Positions 46,002 to 54,916 of a stretch of DNA of 64,000 nucleotides are shown here, one piece after another (the first letter of the stretch is position 1; every line of letters begins with the position of its first letter). The notes beneath the pieces were generated by a model. It was not told where the DNA came from. It saw only the letters and a list, made by a program, of their open reading frames with translations, and ran no database searches. The translations under genes were made by a program, and so were the position numbers. The stretch is from Paracoccus sulfuroxidans (GTDB lineage: Bacteria; Pseudomonadota; Alphaproteobacteria; Rhodobacterales; Rhodobacteraceae): positions 451,727 to 515,726 of the forward strand of contig NZ_VLKU01000001.1 in the NCBI RefSeq assembly GCF_007830335.1. The letters run 5' to 3'.

Positions 46002-48642
46002 GATTCTGGGCGCCATTGCCATCGCCTATGTCGCCTTCATGTTCGTCCTTGCCCATGCGGCGGACCGCGCCAGCATCGCCGGGCGCTGGCGCTGGATGGA
46101 CAGTCCGGTGGTCTATACGCTGTCTCTGTCGGTCTATTGCTCGGCCTGGACCTTCTATGGCGCGGTCGGCTACGCCAGCCGCTCGGGGCTGGAGTTCATC
46201 ACAATCTATCTGGGCCCCAGCATCGTCTTCGCCGGCGCGTGGTGGGGCCTGCGCCGGCTGGTGCGGGTGGCGCGCATGCACCGCATCACCTCGGTCGCCG
46301 ACCTCATCTCCAGCCGCTATGGCAAATCGCCCTGGATCGCCGTGCTGGTCACGCTGATCGCGGTCACCGCCGCCACGCCCTATCTGGCGCTGCAGATGCA
46401 ATCGGTCACCATGGCGCTTGGTGCCTTTGCCGAGCCGGGGCAGAAACTGCCCGGTGCCATCCCGCTTTGGGTTGCCATCGGACTTGCGGCCTTCGCGATC
46501 CTGTTCGGCACCCGCAATCTGGCCGCGGATGAGCGTCACCACGGCGTCGTCATAGCCATCGCGCTGGAGGCCGTGGTCAAGCTCGCCGCCTTCATCGCCG
46601 TGGGCTGCTATGTGGTCTGGGGGCTGGCCGACGGGCCTGCGGATGTGCTGGCGCGCATCGACCGCTTCTCGACCACAGAGGCCGCCAAGGGCTGGATCAT
46701 CCAGCCAGAACGCTGGGCGGTGCTGATCGTGCTGGCGGGCTCGGCCGTGGTCGTCCTGCCGCGCATGTTTCAGGTGCTGATCGTCGAGGCAGGCGACGAC
46801 GACCGCCTGCGCCATGCCGGATGGGCCTTCCCGGTCTATCTGCTGGCGCTCTCGATCTTCGTGCTGCCCATCACGGTCATCGGGCGCGACCTGCTGCCCG
46901 CCCAGTCGGACCCCGACCTGCATGTGCTGAACCTGCCGCTGTCGCAGGGCAAGGACGGGCTGGCGACGCTGGTCTTTCTGGGCGGCTTTTCCTCGGCCAT
47001 GTCCATGGTCGTGGTCAGCGCCATCGCCGTCTCGACCATGGTGGCGAACCACTGGTTCGTGCCCTTCTGGCTGTGGCTGCGCGAAATCCCGATCACCCGG
47101 CGACCGCATGACGCGCCGCGCCGCGACGACCTGCGCAGCCTCATGCTGAACGCCCGCCGGCTGGGGATCATCGGCGTTGTGGGCTCGGGCTGGCTTTATC
47201 ACCAGATGTCGGGCGGAGCCTCGGCGCTGGCCGCCATGGGGATCGTGGCCTTCTCGGGCATGGCGCAGGTCGTGCCCTCGCTGCTGGCGGGAATGCTCTG
47301 GCGCGGGGCGACCCGACGTGGCGCGCTGGCGGGGATCAGCGCGGGCGCGATGATCTGGTTCGTCATGGTCTTCCTGCCCTCGCTGGGGCTTCTGGGCCAG
47401 CCGCAGCTTTGGGCCGGGATCGACCCGTTCGCAGGCTCGGTCGCCATCGCGCTGTTCGTCAATGTCTCGCTGCTGATCGTCATTTCGCTGTTCGATTTCC
47501 CCCCGCCTGCCGAGCGGCTGCAGTCATTCTCCTTCGTGAACGGTGTCGCGCCGGACGCCGCGCCCGCCGACCCCGCCCAAAGCGCCACGGCCGAGGCGCT
47601 GCTGGCGCTCGCCAGCCGCATCTGGGGCACGGAAACGGCGCTTCGCCAGTTTCGCGACGCCGCCGAAGAGCAGGGGAAATCGGGCTTCCTGCCCGACCTG
47701 ACCTCTCGCTTTGTCAGCCAGTTCGAGCGGGCGCTGGCAGGCACCGTGGGGGCAGCCACGGCCTCTGCCCTGACCTCACGCGTCCTAGGCCGAGGTGCTG
47801 TCACGGTCGCCGATCTGATGGATGTGGCGGGCGAGACGCAGCGGACCAAGGAAACCAACGAGCGGCTGGAGCTGGCCTCGCACGAGCTGGCAAGAACTGC
47901 CCGCAAGCTTCAGGAAAGCAACGATAAACTGACCGCGATATCATCGCAAAAGGATGCCTTCCTCGGCCAGATCAGCCATGAGCTGCGCACCCCGATGACT
48001 TCGATCCACGCCTTCTCCGAGATCCTGAAAGAGCCCGACCTGCCCGGCTCCGAGCGTGAGCGTTTCGCGGGCATCATCCATGATGAGGCCGGGCGGCTGA
48101 CGCGGCTTCTGGACAATCTGCTGGACCTCAGCGTGCTGGAGGGCGGGCAGGCGCGCCGTCATGCCGAGGTCGTCAACCTGCATGACCTGATCGAGCGCGC
48201 GGTGACGCTGGCCGAAATCTCGGCCCCCGGTCGCCCCGCCCAGATCGAGCGTGACCCGCTGGCCGAACATCTGCCGGTGATCACCGACCCGGACCGCCTG
48301 CTGCAGGTGCTGATCAATGTGCTGGCGAATGCGCGCAAATACTGCGACGCCCCCCAGCCGATCATCGAGATCAGCACCCGTCGCCATCCCGACGGCCGGA
48401 CCGAGATCGACGTGACCGACAACGGCAGCGGCATCGCCGCCGATCGCCAGACCCTGATCTTCGAGAAATTCGCCCGGCTGAATGAGGCCTCGCGCATCCC
48501 CGGCGCGGGCCTCGGCCTTGCGATCTGTCAGGAGATGATGGGTTTTCTGGGCGGCACCATCGCCTATATCCCCGGTCAGGGCGGCGCTTGCTTCCGCCTG
48601 ATCCTGCCGCATTTGCCGCCCACCGCGCATCATCCGCAGTAA
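45991..48642 (+). CDS. Histidine kinase fused to a sodium/solute symporter domain (CbrA/CrbS-like)
   Basis: 883 residues. Residues about 1-500 form an SSS-family transporter domain with roughly 13 helices (LPIWVAIGLAAF-like runs, GFSSAMSMVVVSAIAVSTMV). After a linker and a coiled-coil (ETNERLELASHELARTARKL), the kinase core follows: H-box FLGQISHELRTPMTSIHAFS with His663, N-box VLINVLANARKYC, G1 VTDNGSGIAADRQ, G2 GAGLGLAICQEMMG. The ATG at 45991 is used; an upstream ATG six codons earlier is weaker. CbrA/CrbS relatives couple uptake or sensing of amino acids or acetate to transcription. No response-regulator DNA-binding partner adjoins, only the stand-alone receiver. Confidence 0.87.
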   Translation: MTPEILGAIAIAYVAFMFVLAHAADRASIAGRWRWMDSPVVYTLSLSVYCSAWTFYGAVGYASRSGLEFITIYLGPSIVFAGAWWGLRRLVRVARMHRITSVADLISSRYGKSPWIAVLVTLIAVTAATPYLALQMQSVTMALGAFAEPGQKLPGAIPLWVAIGLAAFAILFGTRNLAADERHHGVVIAIALEAVVKLAAFIAVGCYVVWGLADGPADVLARIDRFSTTEAAKGWIIQPERWAVLIVLAGSAVVVLPRMFQVLIVEAGDDDRLRHAGWAFPVYLLALSIFVLPITVIGRDLLPAQSDPDLHVLNLPLSQGKDGLATLVFLGGFSSAMSMVVVSAIAVSTMVANHWFVPFWLWLREIPITRRPHDAPRRDDLRSLMLNARRLGIIGVVGSGWLYHQMSGGASALAAMGIVAFSGMAQVVPSLLAGMLWRGATRRGALAGISAGAMIWFVMVFLPSLGLLGQPQLWAGIDPFAGSVAIALFVNVSLLIVISLFDFPPPAERLQSFSFVNGVAPDAAPADPAQSATAEALLALASRIWGTETALRQFRDAAEEQGKSGFLPDLTSRFVSQFERALAGTVGAATASALTSRVLGRGAVTVADLMDVAGETQRTKETNERLELASHELARTARKLQESNDKLTAISSQKDAFLGQISHELRTPMTSIHAFSEILKEPDLPGSERERFAGIIHDEAGRLTRLLDNLLDLSVLEGGQARRHAEVVNLHDLIERAVTLAEISAPGRPAQIERDPLAEHLPVITDPDRLLQVLINVLANARKYCDAPQPIIEISTRRHPDGRTEIDVTDNGSGIAADRQTLIFEKFARLNEASRIPGAGLGLAICQEMMGFLGGTIAYIPGQGGACFRLILPHLPPTAHHPQ

Positions 48643-48720
48643 AATCGCAGCCATAAACCTTTTGGCAATCTTCCTGCACCAATCTGAGCCAAGGCGACAG
48701 GTGAGCGATTCGAGTTCAGG

Positions 48721-49893
48721 ATGGAAAGCGGCGACAGGACAGAGGAGATGCGGCCGGACAGCGCATCACCGCCTCGGGTCGATGCCCCGCCGGGCAGCGT
48801 CCTGCGCAGGCTGTTGATCAAACCTCGGCCAGACCCGGTGATGGAGCATCTGCCCGTGATCGCTCCGGTCTCGGGCAGCCCGGAAATCGCCATTCAAAAG
48901 CTGGCTGCGGTCACCCTTGGCCGGGTGGCCGAGAAACTGCTGCATTTGCCGGTCTTTGCCCAGCAGGTCCAGATCCGTGAGGTCTCGCCCGCCGAACTGC
49001 CCGAATTGTTTCCCGAATGGTCATTGTTCGCCATCGTCGAGGGGCGCAGCGACTCGCTGGGGGTCATGGCGCTTTGCCCGCAGTTCCTGACCTCGATCAT
49101 CGAGATGCAGGCAACCGGGCGCGTGTCATCGCGCGCGGTTCCGGCGCGACGGCCGACGCGAACCGATGCCACGATTGCCGCGGAATTCGTGAACAGCTTT
49201 CTGGGCGAGTTGGGGCGATACCTGCCTGACCCGCAAGAATTGCCGGATTTCGCCTCCTATCGCTATGCCACCTATCTTGATGATCCGCGTCCGCTGGGGC
49301 TGATGCTGGATGACATCCCCTTCTCGCTGCTGTCCATGGAATTTCGCGCAGGTGCCGGGGGCCAGCGTGACTGCACGCTGCATCTGGCCTTGCCCGCCCG
49401 AGCGCAGGCCCATGCCGGGTTTGCGCTGCAACTGCCGCAGATGGAGGAGGAGGAGCTGGCTCCGGTCCCAGCCCCGCCCTCGCCCGAGCTATCGGAAGCT
49501 CTTGCCTCTGCCGTTCAGCACGCCCCTGTTGATCTGGTGGGCATTCTCGCGCGCCGCAAGCTCAGTCTGCAGGTGCTGCGTGGCCTGACCGCCGGGTCGC
49601 TGATTCCCCTGCCCGGCAAGTCGATTGACCAGATCCGGCTTGAAACACCGGGGGGACAACTGATCGCGCAGGGACGCCTGGGCGAAGCCGAAGGACAATA
49701 TGCCCTGCGTCTGCGTACGGAGACGGGCGGCGAGGATGGAGTCGATGCACAGGATACCAGCCCGCCTGCGCCCCCCTTTGCCTTCGCGCCAGAACCTCCA
49801 ATGGCCGATCTGGCCATGCCCGACGCCTTCCGCGACGCCCCCGACCCCACCGAGCCTTTGGCGGAACTCATCAATCTTGCACCCATCGACTAA
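48721..49893 (+). CDS. FliM/FliN-type motor-switch (SpoA) protein, orphan
   Basis: 390 residues. The first two-thirds resemble a divergent FliM middle domain (about 45-230); the segment from about 265 to 335 (PVDLVGILARRKLSLQVLRG, GSLIPLPGKSIDQIRLETPG, QGRLGEAEGQYALRL) is a SpoA/FliN C-terminal beta domain. The acidic, Pro-rich tail to 390 is unusual. No other flagellar gene is in the window. It may be a C-ring component encoded away from the flagellar cluster, or a type III-related relic; the function is inferred from the SpoA-like part only. Confidence 0.66.
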   Translation: MESGDRTEEMRPDSASPPRVDAPPGSVLRRLLIKPRPDPVMEHLPVIAPVSGSPEIAIQKLAAVTLGRVAEKLLHLPVFAQQVQIREVSPAELPELFPEWSLFAIVEGRSDSLGVMALCPQFLTSIIEMQATGRVSSRAVPARRPTRTDATIAAEFVNSFLGELGRYLPDPQELPDFASYRYATYLDDPRPLGLMLDDIPFSLLSMEFRAGAGGQRDCTLHLALPARAQAHAGFALQLPQMEEEELAPVPAPPSPELSEALASAVQHAPVDLVGILARRKLSLQVLRGLTAGSLIPLPGKSIDQIRLETPGGQLIAQGRLGEAEGQYALRLRTETGGEDGVDAQDTSPPAPPFAFAPEPPMADLAMPDAFRDAPDPTEPLAELINLAPID

Positions 49894-49968
49894 GCCTCGA
49901 AGCGTCACCCCAGACCCGATGGAACGCACCCGAGAAGCGGGCAAAATGCCGCTGATGTCAGTTAGCAC

Positions 49969-49997
49969 TTGAAAATCTGGCCGTCCCGCCGCATGTA
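49969..49997 (+). promoter_or_regulatory. Candidate infA promoter
   Basis: TTGAAA (49969-49974), a 17-bp spacer, then CATGTA (49992-49997) lie about 44 bp upstream of the infA start. A clear GGAG-type ribosome site follows. The -10 is a poor match, so this is a guess based on spacing. Confidence 0.35.
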
Positions 49998-50040
49998 GCT
50001 TGCGCCTGCAACAATGCGGGTTTCCCAAACAGGAGAAAAC

Positions 50041-50259
50041 ATGGCCAAGGAAGAATTGCTCGAATTCCCCGGCGTCGTGAAGGAACTCCTGCCGAATGCG
50101 ACATTCCGGGTCGAGCTTGAAAACGGCCATGAGATTATCGCACATATGGCAGGCAAGATGCGCAAGAACCGCATCCGGGTTCTGGCAGGCGACAAGGTGC
50201 AGGTCGAAATGAACACCTATGACCTGACCAAGGGGCGGATCAATTATCGCTTCAAGTAA
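50041..50259 (+). CDS. infA: Translation initiation factor IF-1
   Basis: 72 residues, the exact family size: [20 protein letters not shown] to KGRINYRFK, with the OB-fold core [23 protein letters not shown] 50041 has AGGAGAA upstream; an in-frame start 9 codons earlier is not family-like. It heads the run infA-maf-RNase E/G-yacG. Confidence 0.97.
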   Translation: MAKEELLEFPGVVKELLPNATFRVELENGHEIIAHMAGKMRKNRIRVLAGDKVQVEMNTYDLTKGRINYRFK

Positions 50260-50311
50260 TGGTGTGGGAGCCGTTCTCACACCCGCGCCCGATGACCGTA
50301 AGCCTCGGGTC

Positions 50312-50905
50312 ATGGGCGACATGACGGATGCGCCGCAGCTTGTGCTTGGCTCGGCCAGTCCGCGCCGGTTGGAGCTTCTGGCCCAGATCGGCATCACGCC
50401 GCAGAAGATCATCCCCGCCGATATTGACGAAACGCCGCGGCCCAATGAGGCCGCGCGGGATTACGTTCGCCGCATGGCACGCGAGAAGGCGCAGAAACTG
50501 CGCCCCGCGACCGATGGAGTGATCCTCTCGGCCGATACGGTGGTGGTCGCGGGCCGCCGGATTCTGGGCAAGCCCGCCGATCCGGCCGAGGCCGCGCGCT
50601 TTCTGCACCTACTCTCGGGGCGACGGCACAAGGTGATGACGGCGGTTGCTGTTGCTGCCGGTGACCGCCTGCATGAGCGTCTGGTCGAGACGACCATCCG
50701 CTTTGCGCCCCTCTCGGATCAGCAGATCAAGGATTACGTCGCCAGTGGCGAATGGCAGGGCAAGGCCGGAGGATATGCGATCCAGGGCCGCGCCGGAGCC
50801 TTCGCGATCTGGATGCAAGGCTCGTTCAGCGCGGTCGTCGGCCTGCCGCTGGCGGAAACGGCAGTGCTGCTCAAGCATGCCGGAATCAAGGGACAGACAG
50901 AATGA
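50312..50905 (+). CDS. maf: Maf-family nucleotide pyrophosphatase
   Basis: About 197 residues. The start is [18 protein letters not shown] with the Maf SxSPRR motif, then the DTVV metal loop in [33 protein letters not shown], and [20 protein letters not shown]. Removes non-canonical or modified NTPs; in some bacteria linked to division. Starts at 50312 (MGD) or 50321 (MTD) are equally plausible. It overlaps the next gene by 4 bp. Confidence 0.9.
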   Translation: MGDMTDAPQLVLGSASPRRLELLAQIGITPQKIIPADIDETPRPNEAARDYVRRMAREKAQKLRPATDGVILSADTVVVAGRRILGKPADPAEAARFLHLLSGRRHKVMTAVAVAAGDRLHERLVETTIRFAPLSDQQIKDYVASGEWQGKAGGYAIQGRAGAFAIWMQGSFSAVVGLPLAETAVLLKHAGIKGQTE

Positions 50906-51966
50906 ACGGACGCCAGATCGTCTTGGGCCAGGTATTTGGCCGTGACGCGGCTGCTTTGATGCAGGATGGCCAGCTGGCCGATCTGATCATCGACCCGGCC
51001 GGGCTGACGCCACTGACGCCCGGCGCGATCTGCCGCGCCCGCGTCGACCGGCTGGTGAAAGGCCAGGGTGGTGTTTTCCTGCGCCTGCCCGAGGGCGCGA
51101 AAGGCTTTCTGCGCGACCGAAACGGCCTGCGCGAAGGGCAATCGATCCTCGTCCAGATCACCGGCGTGCCTGAGGATGGAAAGGCCATTCCCGTCACCTC
51201 GCGCCTGCTGCTGCGCGGCCGGCATCTGATCGTGTCGCTGGGCGCGCCGGGCGTGAACGTGTCGCGCAAGCTGCGCGATCCCGAACAGCGCGAGATGCTG
51301 ATCTCGATGGGAGAAGAGGCGATCTCCGGGCTGGAATTCCCGCCCGGGATCATCTTCCGCAGCGCCGCCATCGCTGCCGATCCGGAGGACATTGCCCAGC
51401 AACTCGCCGAGCTGGTCGAGCTGGCAGAGGCGCTTCGCTCCGACGTCGAGGGCCAGCCCGAACTGCTGCTGGATGCGCAGGAGCCTGCCGAAACCGCCTG
51501 GCAGGAATGGGGTGAGCAGGAAGGCGACGCCGTCGATGACGGGGCCGATGCCTTCCACCTTTCCGGCGCCGAGGATGCGGTCAGGGCACTGCTGGGCGCT
51601 CGCACCGATCTGGGCGGCGGCGCCTGGGCCGAGATCGAGGCCCTGCGCGCCCTTGTCGCCATTGACGTCAACACCGGCAGCGACCATTCCCCCGCCGCTG
51701 GCCTGCGGGCCAATATCGCGCTCGCGCGCGATCTGGCGCGGCAATTGCGGCTGCGGGGCCTTGGCGGGCAGATCGTCATCGACTTCGCCCCCATGCCCAA
51801 ACGCGACCGCGGCACGGTCGAACAGATTCTGCGCGCCGCCTTCAAGGCCGAATCGTCCGAAACGGTGCTGATCGGCTGGACGGCGATGGGGCTTTATGAG
51901 CTCAGCCGCAAACGCGACCGGATCCCCCTGGCCCGGCTGGCCGCGAATGAGGCAGATCCGGCATGA
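50902..51966 (+). CDS. Short ribonuclease E/G-family protein
   Basis: 354 residues, far shorter than full RNase E and lacking its scaffold. The DNase I-like catalytic region is present: [12 protein letters not shown] and [16 protein letters not shown] hold the two metal-binding Asp residues, followed by RDRIPLARL. An S1-like beta segment occupies the N-terminus ([20 protein letters not shown]). The zinc-link CPxC of RNase E/G tetramers is not visible. The ATG at 50902 overlaps maf. Short paralogues of this kind are common in Rhodobacteraceae; whether it cleaves RNA is unproven. Confidence 0.84.
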   Translation: MNGRQIVLGQVFGRDAAALMQDGQLADLIIDPAGLTPLTPGAICRARVDRLVKGQGGVFLRLPEGAKGFLRDRNGLREGQSILVQITGVPEDGKAIPVTSRLLLRGRHLIVSLGAPGVNVSRKLRDPEQREMLISMGEEAISGLEFPPGIIFRSAAIAADPEDIAQQLAELVELAEALRSDVEGQPELLLDAQEPAETAWQEWGEQEGDAVDDGADAFHLSGAEDAVRALLGARTDLGGGAWAEIEALRALVAIDVNTGSDHSPAAGLRANIALARDLARQLRLRGLGGQIVIDFAPMPKRDRGTVEQILRAAFKAESSETVLIGWTAMGLYELSRKRDRIPLARLAANEADPA

Positions 51967-52115
51967 GAAAATGTCCCATCTGCGGCAAAGAACCGGTGAA
52001 GGAATACCGCCCATTCTGTTCGCGCCGTTGTGCGGACGTCGACCTTGCCCACTGGCTGCGGGGCGATTACCGCATTCCGGTCGAGGATGAGACGCCAAGA
52101 GACGACGAGGCGTAG
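51963..52115 (+). CDS. yacG: DNA gyrase inhibitor / zinc-ribbon protein YacG
   Basis: 50 residues. [11 protein letters not shown] and FCSRRCADVDLAHWL give the four zinc ligands in the CPxC-x(n)-CxxxC pattern of YacG, followed by RGDYRIPVEDE. It overlaps the RNase E/G gene by 4 bp. In Escherichia coli YacG binds GyrB and inhibits gyrase; the role here is inferred by family. Too short for most gene callers. Confidence 0.93.
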   Translation: MRKCPICGKEPVKEYRPFCSRRCADVDLAHWLRGDYRIPVEDETPRDDEA

Positions 52116-52189
52116 TTTTTCTGTTTTTCGGGCTGGACACCGTCAATCGTTCACCGTAATAACCCGCCTACCCCGACCGATGGTCGAAG

Positions 52190-52265
52190 GCCCGGATAGC
52201 TCAGTTGGTAGAGCAGCGGATTGAAAATCCGCGTGTCGGCGGTTCAAATCCGTCTCCGGGCACCA
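52190..52265 (+). tRNA. tRNA-Phe (GAA)
   Basis: A complete 76-nt cloverleaf. Acceptor GCCCGGA pairs with TCCGGGC, then ACCA is encoded. D-arm TAGCTCAGTTGGTAGAGC. The anticodon stem GGATT/AATCC encloses a loop with GAA at its centre, and the T-arm is GGCGGTTCAAATCCGTC. The CCA end is encoded in the DNA. It lies after yacG and 90 bp before the candidate metal-uptake promoter. Confidence 0.98.
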
Positions 52266-52354
52266 TTCCTTCCCCTTGAAATCGCTGAATATCCCGACCC
52301 GCCCCACGCCGGGTTTGACCGTTGTTTTCCGGCCCCTCATTCGGATTGCGCTGG

Positions 52355-52382
52355 TTGACAAGGTTCTGCACCTCGATATGTT
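52355..52382 (+). promoter_or_regulatory. Promoter of the TrmO-ABC uptake operon
   Basis: TTGACA (52355-52360) is a perfect -35, followed by a 16-bp spacer and TATGTT (52377-52382) as -10. The -10 overlaps the left arm of the dyad at 52374-52397. A GGAGGGG ribosome site at 52398-52403 leads to the TTG start at 52407, so the 5' leader is very short. Confidence 0.6.
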
Positions 52383-52397
52383 TCGCAAGCCATATCG
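52374..52397. promoter_or_regulatory. Mo-box-like operator dyad 1
   Basis: CGATATG (52374-52380) and CATATCG (52391-52397) form a perfect 7-bp inverted repeat with a 10-nt centre, 24 bp overall. The frame CG-N-TAT...ATA-N-CG agrees with the ModE/Mop molybdenum box (CG-N-TATATA-N6-TATATA-N-CG, from general knowledge). It covers the -10 element, the expected place for repression when molybdate is plentiful. A site of the same size lies in front of the TonB receptor gene. Confidence 0.5.
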
Positions 52398-52406
52398 GAG
52401 GGGATC

Positions 52407-52937
52407 TTGGAACATTCAGCACAGCCCGCGCATGCGGCGGGCGCATCGGCGAAGCCGGGCTCGGACCTGCGCCCGCATGAGGTGACGACCACCCTGCCTC
52501 CAGAGCATGATGCCGGGGTCTGGTTCATCGGCAGGGTCCACACGCCCTGGAGCGACCGAAGCGAATGTCCCCGCAAGGGCGAGGCCGCCGATGGCGCGCT
52601 CTGCGAAATCCGGCTGGACCCGCGCTGGCAAGAGGCGCTGGCGGGCGTCGCGGGCAAGGCACAGCTTCAGATCCTCTACTGGATGCATCTCGCGCGCCGC
52701 GATGTGCTGCGCCAGAACCCCGATTTCGGCGACCGCTCGATCGGGACATTCGCGCTGCGCTCTCCCCTGCGTCCCAATCCCATCGCCTCCTCGGTCGTGA
52801 CGCTGGAGCGGATCGAGGGCACGAGCCTGTTCGTGCGCGGCCTCGACTGCGTCGACGGCACGCCGCTGATCGATATCAAACCCGTCTTCTGCTTTGACGA
52901 AGAACCCAAAGGCCCATCCGATGCGCATCATTCGTGA
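52407..52937 (+). CDS. TrmO/TsaA-like (VirR-type) protein heading an uptake operon
   Basis: 176 residues of the TsaA-like beta-barrel family. FALRSPLRPNPIASSVVTL is close to the RSPxRPNPIGxS signature of TrmO, but Gly is replaced by Ala. GLDCVDGTPLIDIKPVF matches LDGTPxLDIKP. It lacks the C-terminal extension of Escherichia coli TrmO. The start is a TTG at 52407 with a GGAGGGG site 4-9 bp before it. TrmO N6-methylates t6A37 of tRNA; here it overlaps a transporter binding-protein gene by 17 bp, so a metal-linked role is possible. Its substrate is uncertain. Confidence 0.72.
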   Translation: MEHSAQPAHAAGASAKPGSDLRPHEVTTTLPPEHDAGVWFIGRVHTPWSDRSECPRKGEAADGALCEIRLDPRWQEALAGVAGKAQLQILYWMHLARRDVLRQNPDFGDRSIGTFALRSPLRPNPIASSVVTLERIEGTSLFVRGLDCVDGTPLIDIKPVFCFDEEPKGPSDAHHS

Positions 52938-53940
52938 CCTTCTTGCCGCCTCGCTGATTGCGATTGCGCCCATTGCCCCGGCCTTTGCCGAAAGCATTCA
53001 GGACGCCTCGGGCCGGGTGGTCGAACTGGCCTCCGATCCGGCCCGCATCTTTGCCGCAGGGCCGCCCGCCGATGTGCTGCTTTATGTGCTGAAGCCGCAG
53101 GCGATGCTGGGCTGGGTGCGCGCCGTGCCGGAAAACGGCCTGCAATATGTGCTGCCCGAGGTGCGCGACCTGCCCTCGCTGGGGCGGCTGACCGGCAAGG
53201 GCGATACGCTGAACCTTGAAGGGTTGCTGGCGGCCGGGCCGCAGATGGTGCTGGATTACGGCAATATCAACCCGACCTATCTGGACCTTGCCAAACGCGT
53301 CGAGGACCAGACGGGCGTAACCTATGTGCTGCTGGACGGCGCCTTCCAGAAGACGCCGGACACCCTGCGCGATCTGGGCGCGGCGATTGGCGTGGCCGCG
53401 CGGGGCGAGGAACTGGCCGCGAAGGCCGAGGCGATCATGGCCGAGACTGACCGGCTGGTCGCCTCGATCCCCGCCAAGAAGCGCCCCAAGGTCTATCTGG
53501 CGCGCGGTCCTGAAGGGCTGGAGAGCGCGGCGAAAGGCTCGATCCATTCCGAGATCATCGAGCGCGCGGGCGGGATCAATGTGGCCGAGGGGGACAGCAA
53601 GGGGCTGATCACCGTCTCGCCCGAACAGCTGCACGCCTGGGCGCCCGAGATCATCATCACCGTCGACCGCGATTTTGCCGCCAATGCGACCAGCATGCCG
53701 GAACTTGCGGGCATTCCCGCCATCGACAACAAGCGCGTCTATCTGGCCCCGCAAGCGCCCTTCGGCTTCATCGACGCCCCGCCCTCGGTCAACCGGCTGC
53801 TGGGCCTGCGCTGGCTTACTGCGAAGTTTCACCCAGAACTCGCCGGAGAGGCCCTGCCTCAGGCCGTGCGCGACTTCTATCACGACTTTTATCAGGTCGA
53901 TCTGAGCGATGAGCAGTTGAAGGCTCTGCTGGGTGCGTGA
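52921..53940 (+). CDS. ABC transporter periplasmic binding protein (FecB/MolA-like)
   Basis: 339 residues. Signal peptide about 1-22 (LLAASLIAIAPIAPAFAES). The class III binding fold shows IFAAGPPADVLLYVLKPQAM, GKGDTLNLEGLLAAGPQMVL and a late QAPFGFIDAPPSVNRLLGLR. Members bind siderophores, haem, cobalamin, or (MolA type) molybdate and tungstate. The late PFGFIDAPPS segment and the Mo-box-like sites favour an oxyanion or metal complex, but this is inference. The ATG at 52921 begins inside the upstream gene and leaves 8 bp of overlap with the permease. Confidence 0.8.
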   Translation: MRIIRDLLAASLIAIAPIAPAFAESIQDASGRVVELASDPARIFAAGPPADVLLYVLKPQAMLGWVRAVPENGLQYVLPEVRDLPSLGRLTGKGDTLNLEGLLAAGPQMVLDYGNINPTYLDLAKRVEDQTGVTYVLLDGAFQKTPDTLRDLGAAIGVAARGEELAAKAEAIMAETDRLVASIPAKKRPKVYLARGPEGLESAAKGSIHSEIIERAGGINVAEGDSKGLITVSPEQLHAWAPEIIITVDRDFAANATSMPELAGIPAIDNKRVYLAPQAPFGFIDAPPSVNRLLGLRWLTAKFHPELAGEALPQAVRDFYHDFYQVDLSDEQLKALLGA

Positions 53941-54916
53941 GCGAAACTGGACCCTGCCGCTGGCCGGGGTCCTGATCGTTGCGCTGGTGCTGGGGATCAT
54001 GATCGGTCCCTATCCGCTGTCTGCGCGCCAGATCCTGCAGGAGCTGCTGGGTCAGGGCGGCGGGACCGGGGCGACCGTCTTCTGGAACATCCGCCTGCCC
54101 CGCGTCCTTGCGGCGGCGCTGGTCGGGGCCGCGCTGGCCGCCGCCGGGGCCACCTATCAATCGGCCTTTCGCAACCCTCTGGTCTCGCCCGATATTCTGG
54201 GCGTCTCAGCCGGGGCGGGTCTGGGCGCGGTGCTGGGCATCTATCTGGGCCTGCCCGTTCTGGCGATCCAGCTTCTGGGCTTCGGCACGGGGCTGGTCAC
54301 GGTTGCGCTGGTCGTCACGCTGTCGCTGATGATCGGCGGCTCGGTTCTGGTCATGGTGCTGTGCGGCATTGCGCTTGGTGCGCTGGCCGGTGCAGGGATT
54401 TCGCTGATCAAGCTGATGGCCGACCCCGACAACCAACTGCCCGCGATCACCTTCTGGCTGATGGGCAGCCTTGCGGGGGTCAAGCGCGGCGATCTAATGG
54501 CGGCCGCGCCCGCGATCCTTCTGGGGCTGCTGCCGCTGGCGCTGCTGCGCTGGCGGATCGGACTTTTGTCGCTGGGCGATGACGAGGCCCGCAGCCTTGG
54601 GGTCGAGGTAGGGCGGCTGCGCATGCTGGCGGTCGCGGGCGCGACACTGGTGACGGCGGCGGCGGTCTCCATGGCAGGGGTCATCGGCTGGGTCGGGCTG
54701 ATGGTGCCGCATATGATCCGCCTGCTGACCGGCCCCCGCTTTGACCGGCTGCTTCCGGCGGCAGCGCTGGCGGGCGCGGCCTTCATGGTGCTGGTCGACG
54801 CCTGCGCGCGGACCATGGCGCGGCAAGAGATCCCGCTGGGCATCCTGACCGCGACGCTGGGCGCGCCAGTCTTCATCGCGCTGCTGGCGCGGGGGGCACG
54901 GCAATGGCGGCAATGA
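53933..54916 (+). CDS. ABC transporter permease (FecCD/BtuC family)
   Basis: 327 residues with about nine or ten helices. Family landmarks are RLPRVLAAALVGAALAAAGA near 60, FRNPLVSPDILGVSAGAGLG and GVIGWVGLMVPHMIRLLTGP (the coupling-helix region). It forms the homodimeric channel of a BtuCD-type importer. The GTG start at 53933 lies within the binding-protein stop region, and its own stop overlaps the ATPase start by 13 bp. Confidence 0.92.
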   Translation: MRERNWTLPLAGVLIVALVLGIMIGPYPLSARQILQELLGQGGGTGATVFWNIRLPRVLAAALVGAALAAAGATYQSAFRNPLVSPDILGVSAGAGLGAVLGIYLGLPVLAIQLLGFGTGLVTVALVVTLSLMIGGSVLVMVLCGIALGALAGAGISLIKLMADPDNQLPAITFWLMGSLAGVKRGDLMAAAPAILLGLLPLALLRWRIGLLSLGDDEARSLGVEVGRLRMLAVAGATLVTAAAVSMAGVIGWVGLMVPHMIRLLTGPRFDRLLPAAALAGAAFMVLVDACARTMARQEIPLGILTATLGAPVFIALLARGARQWRQ

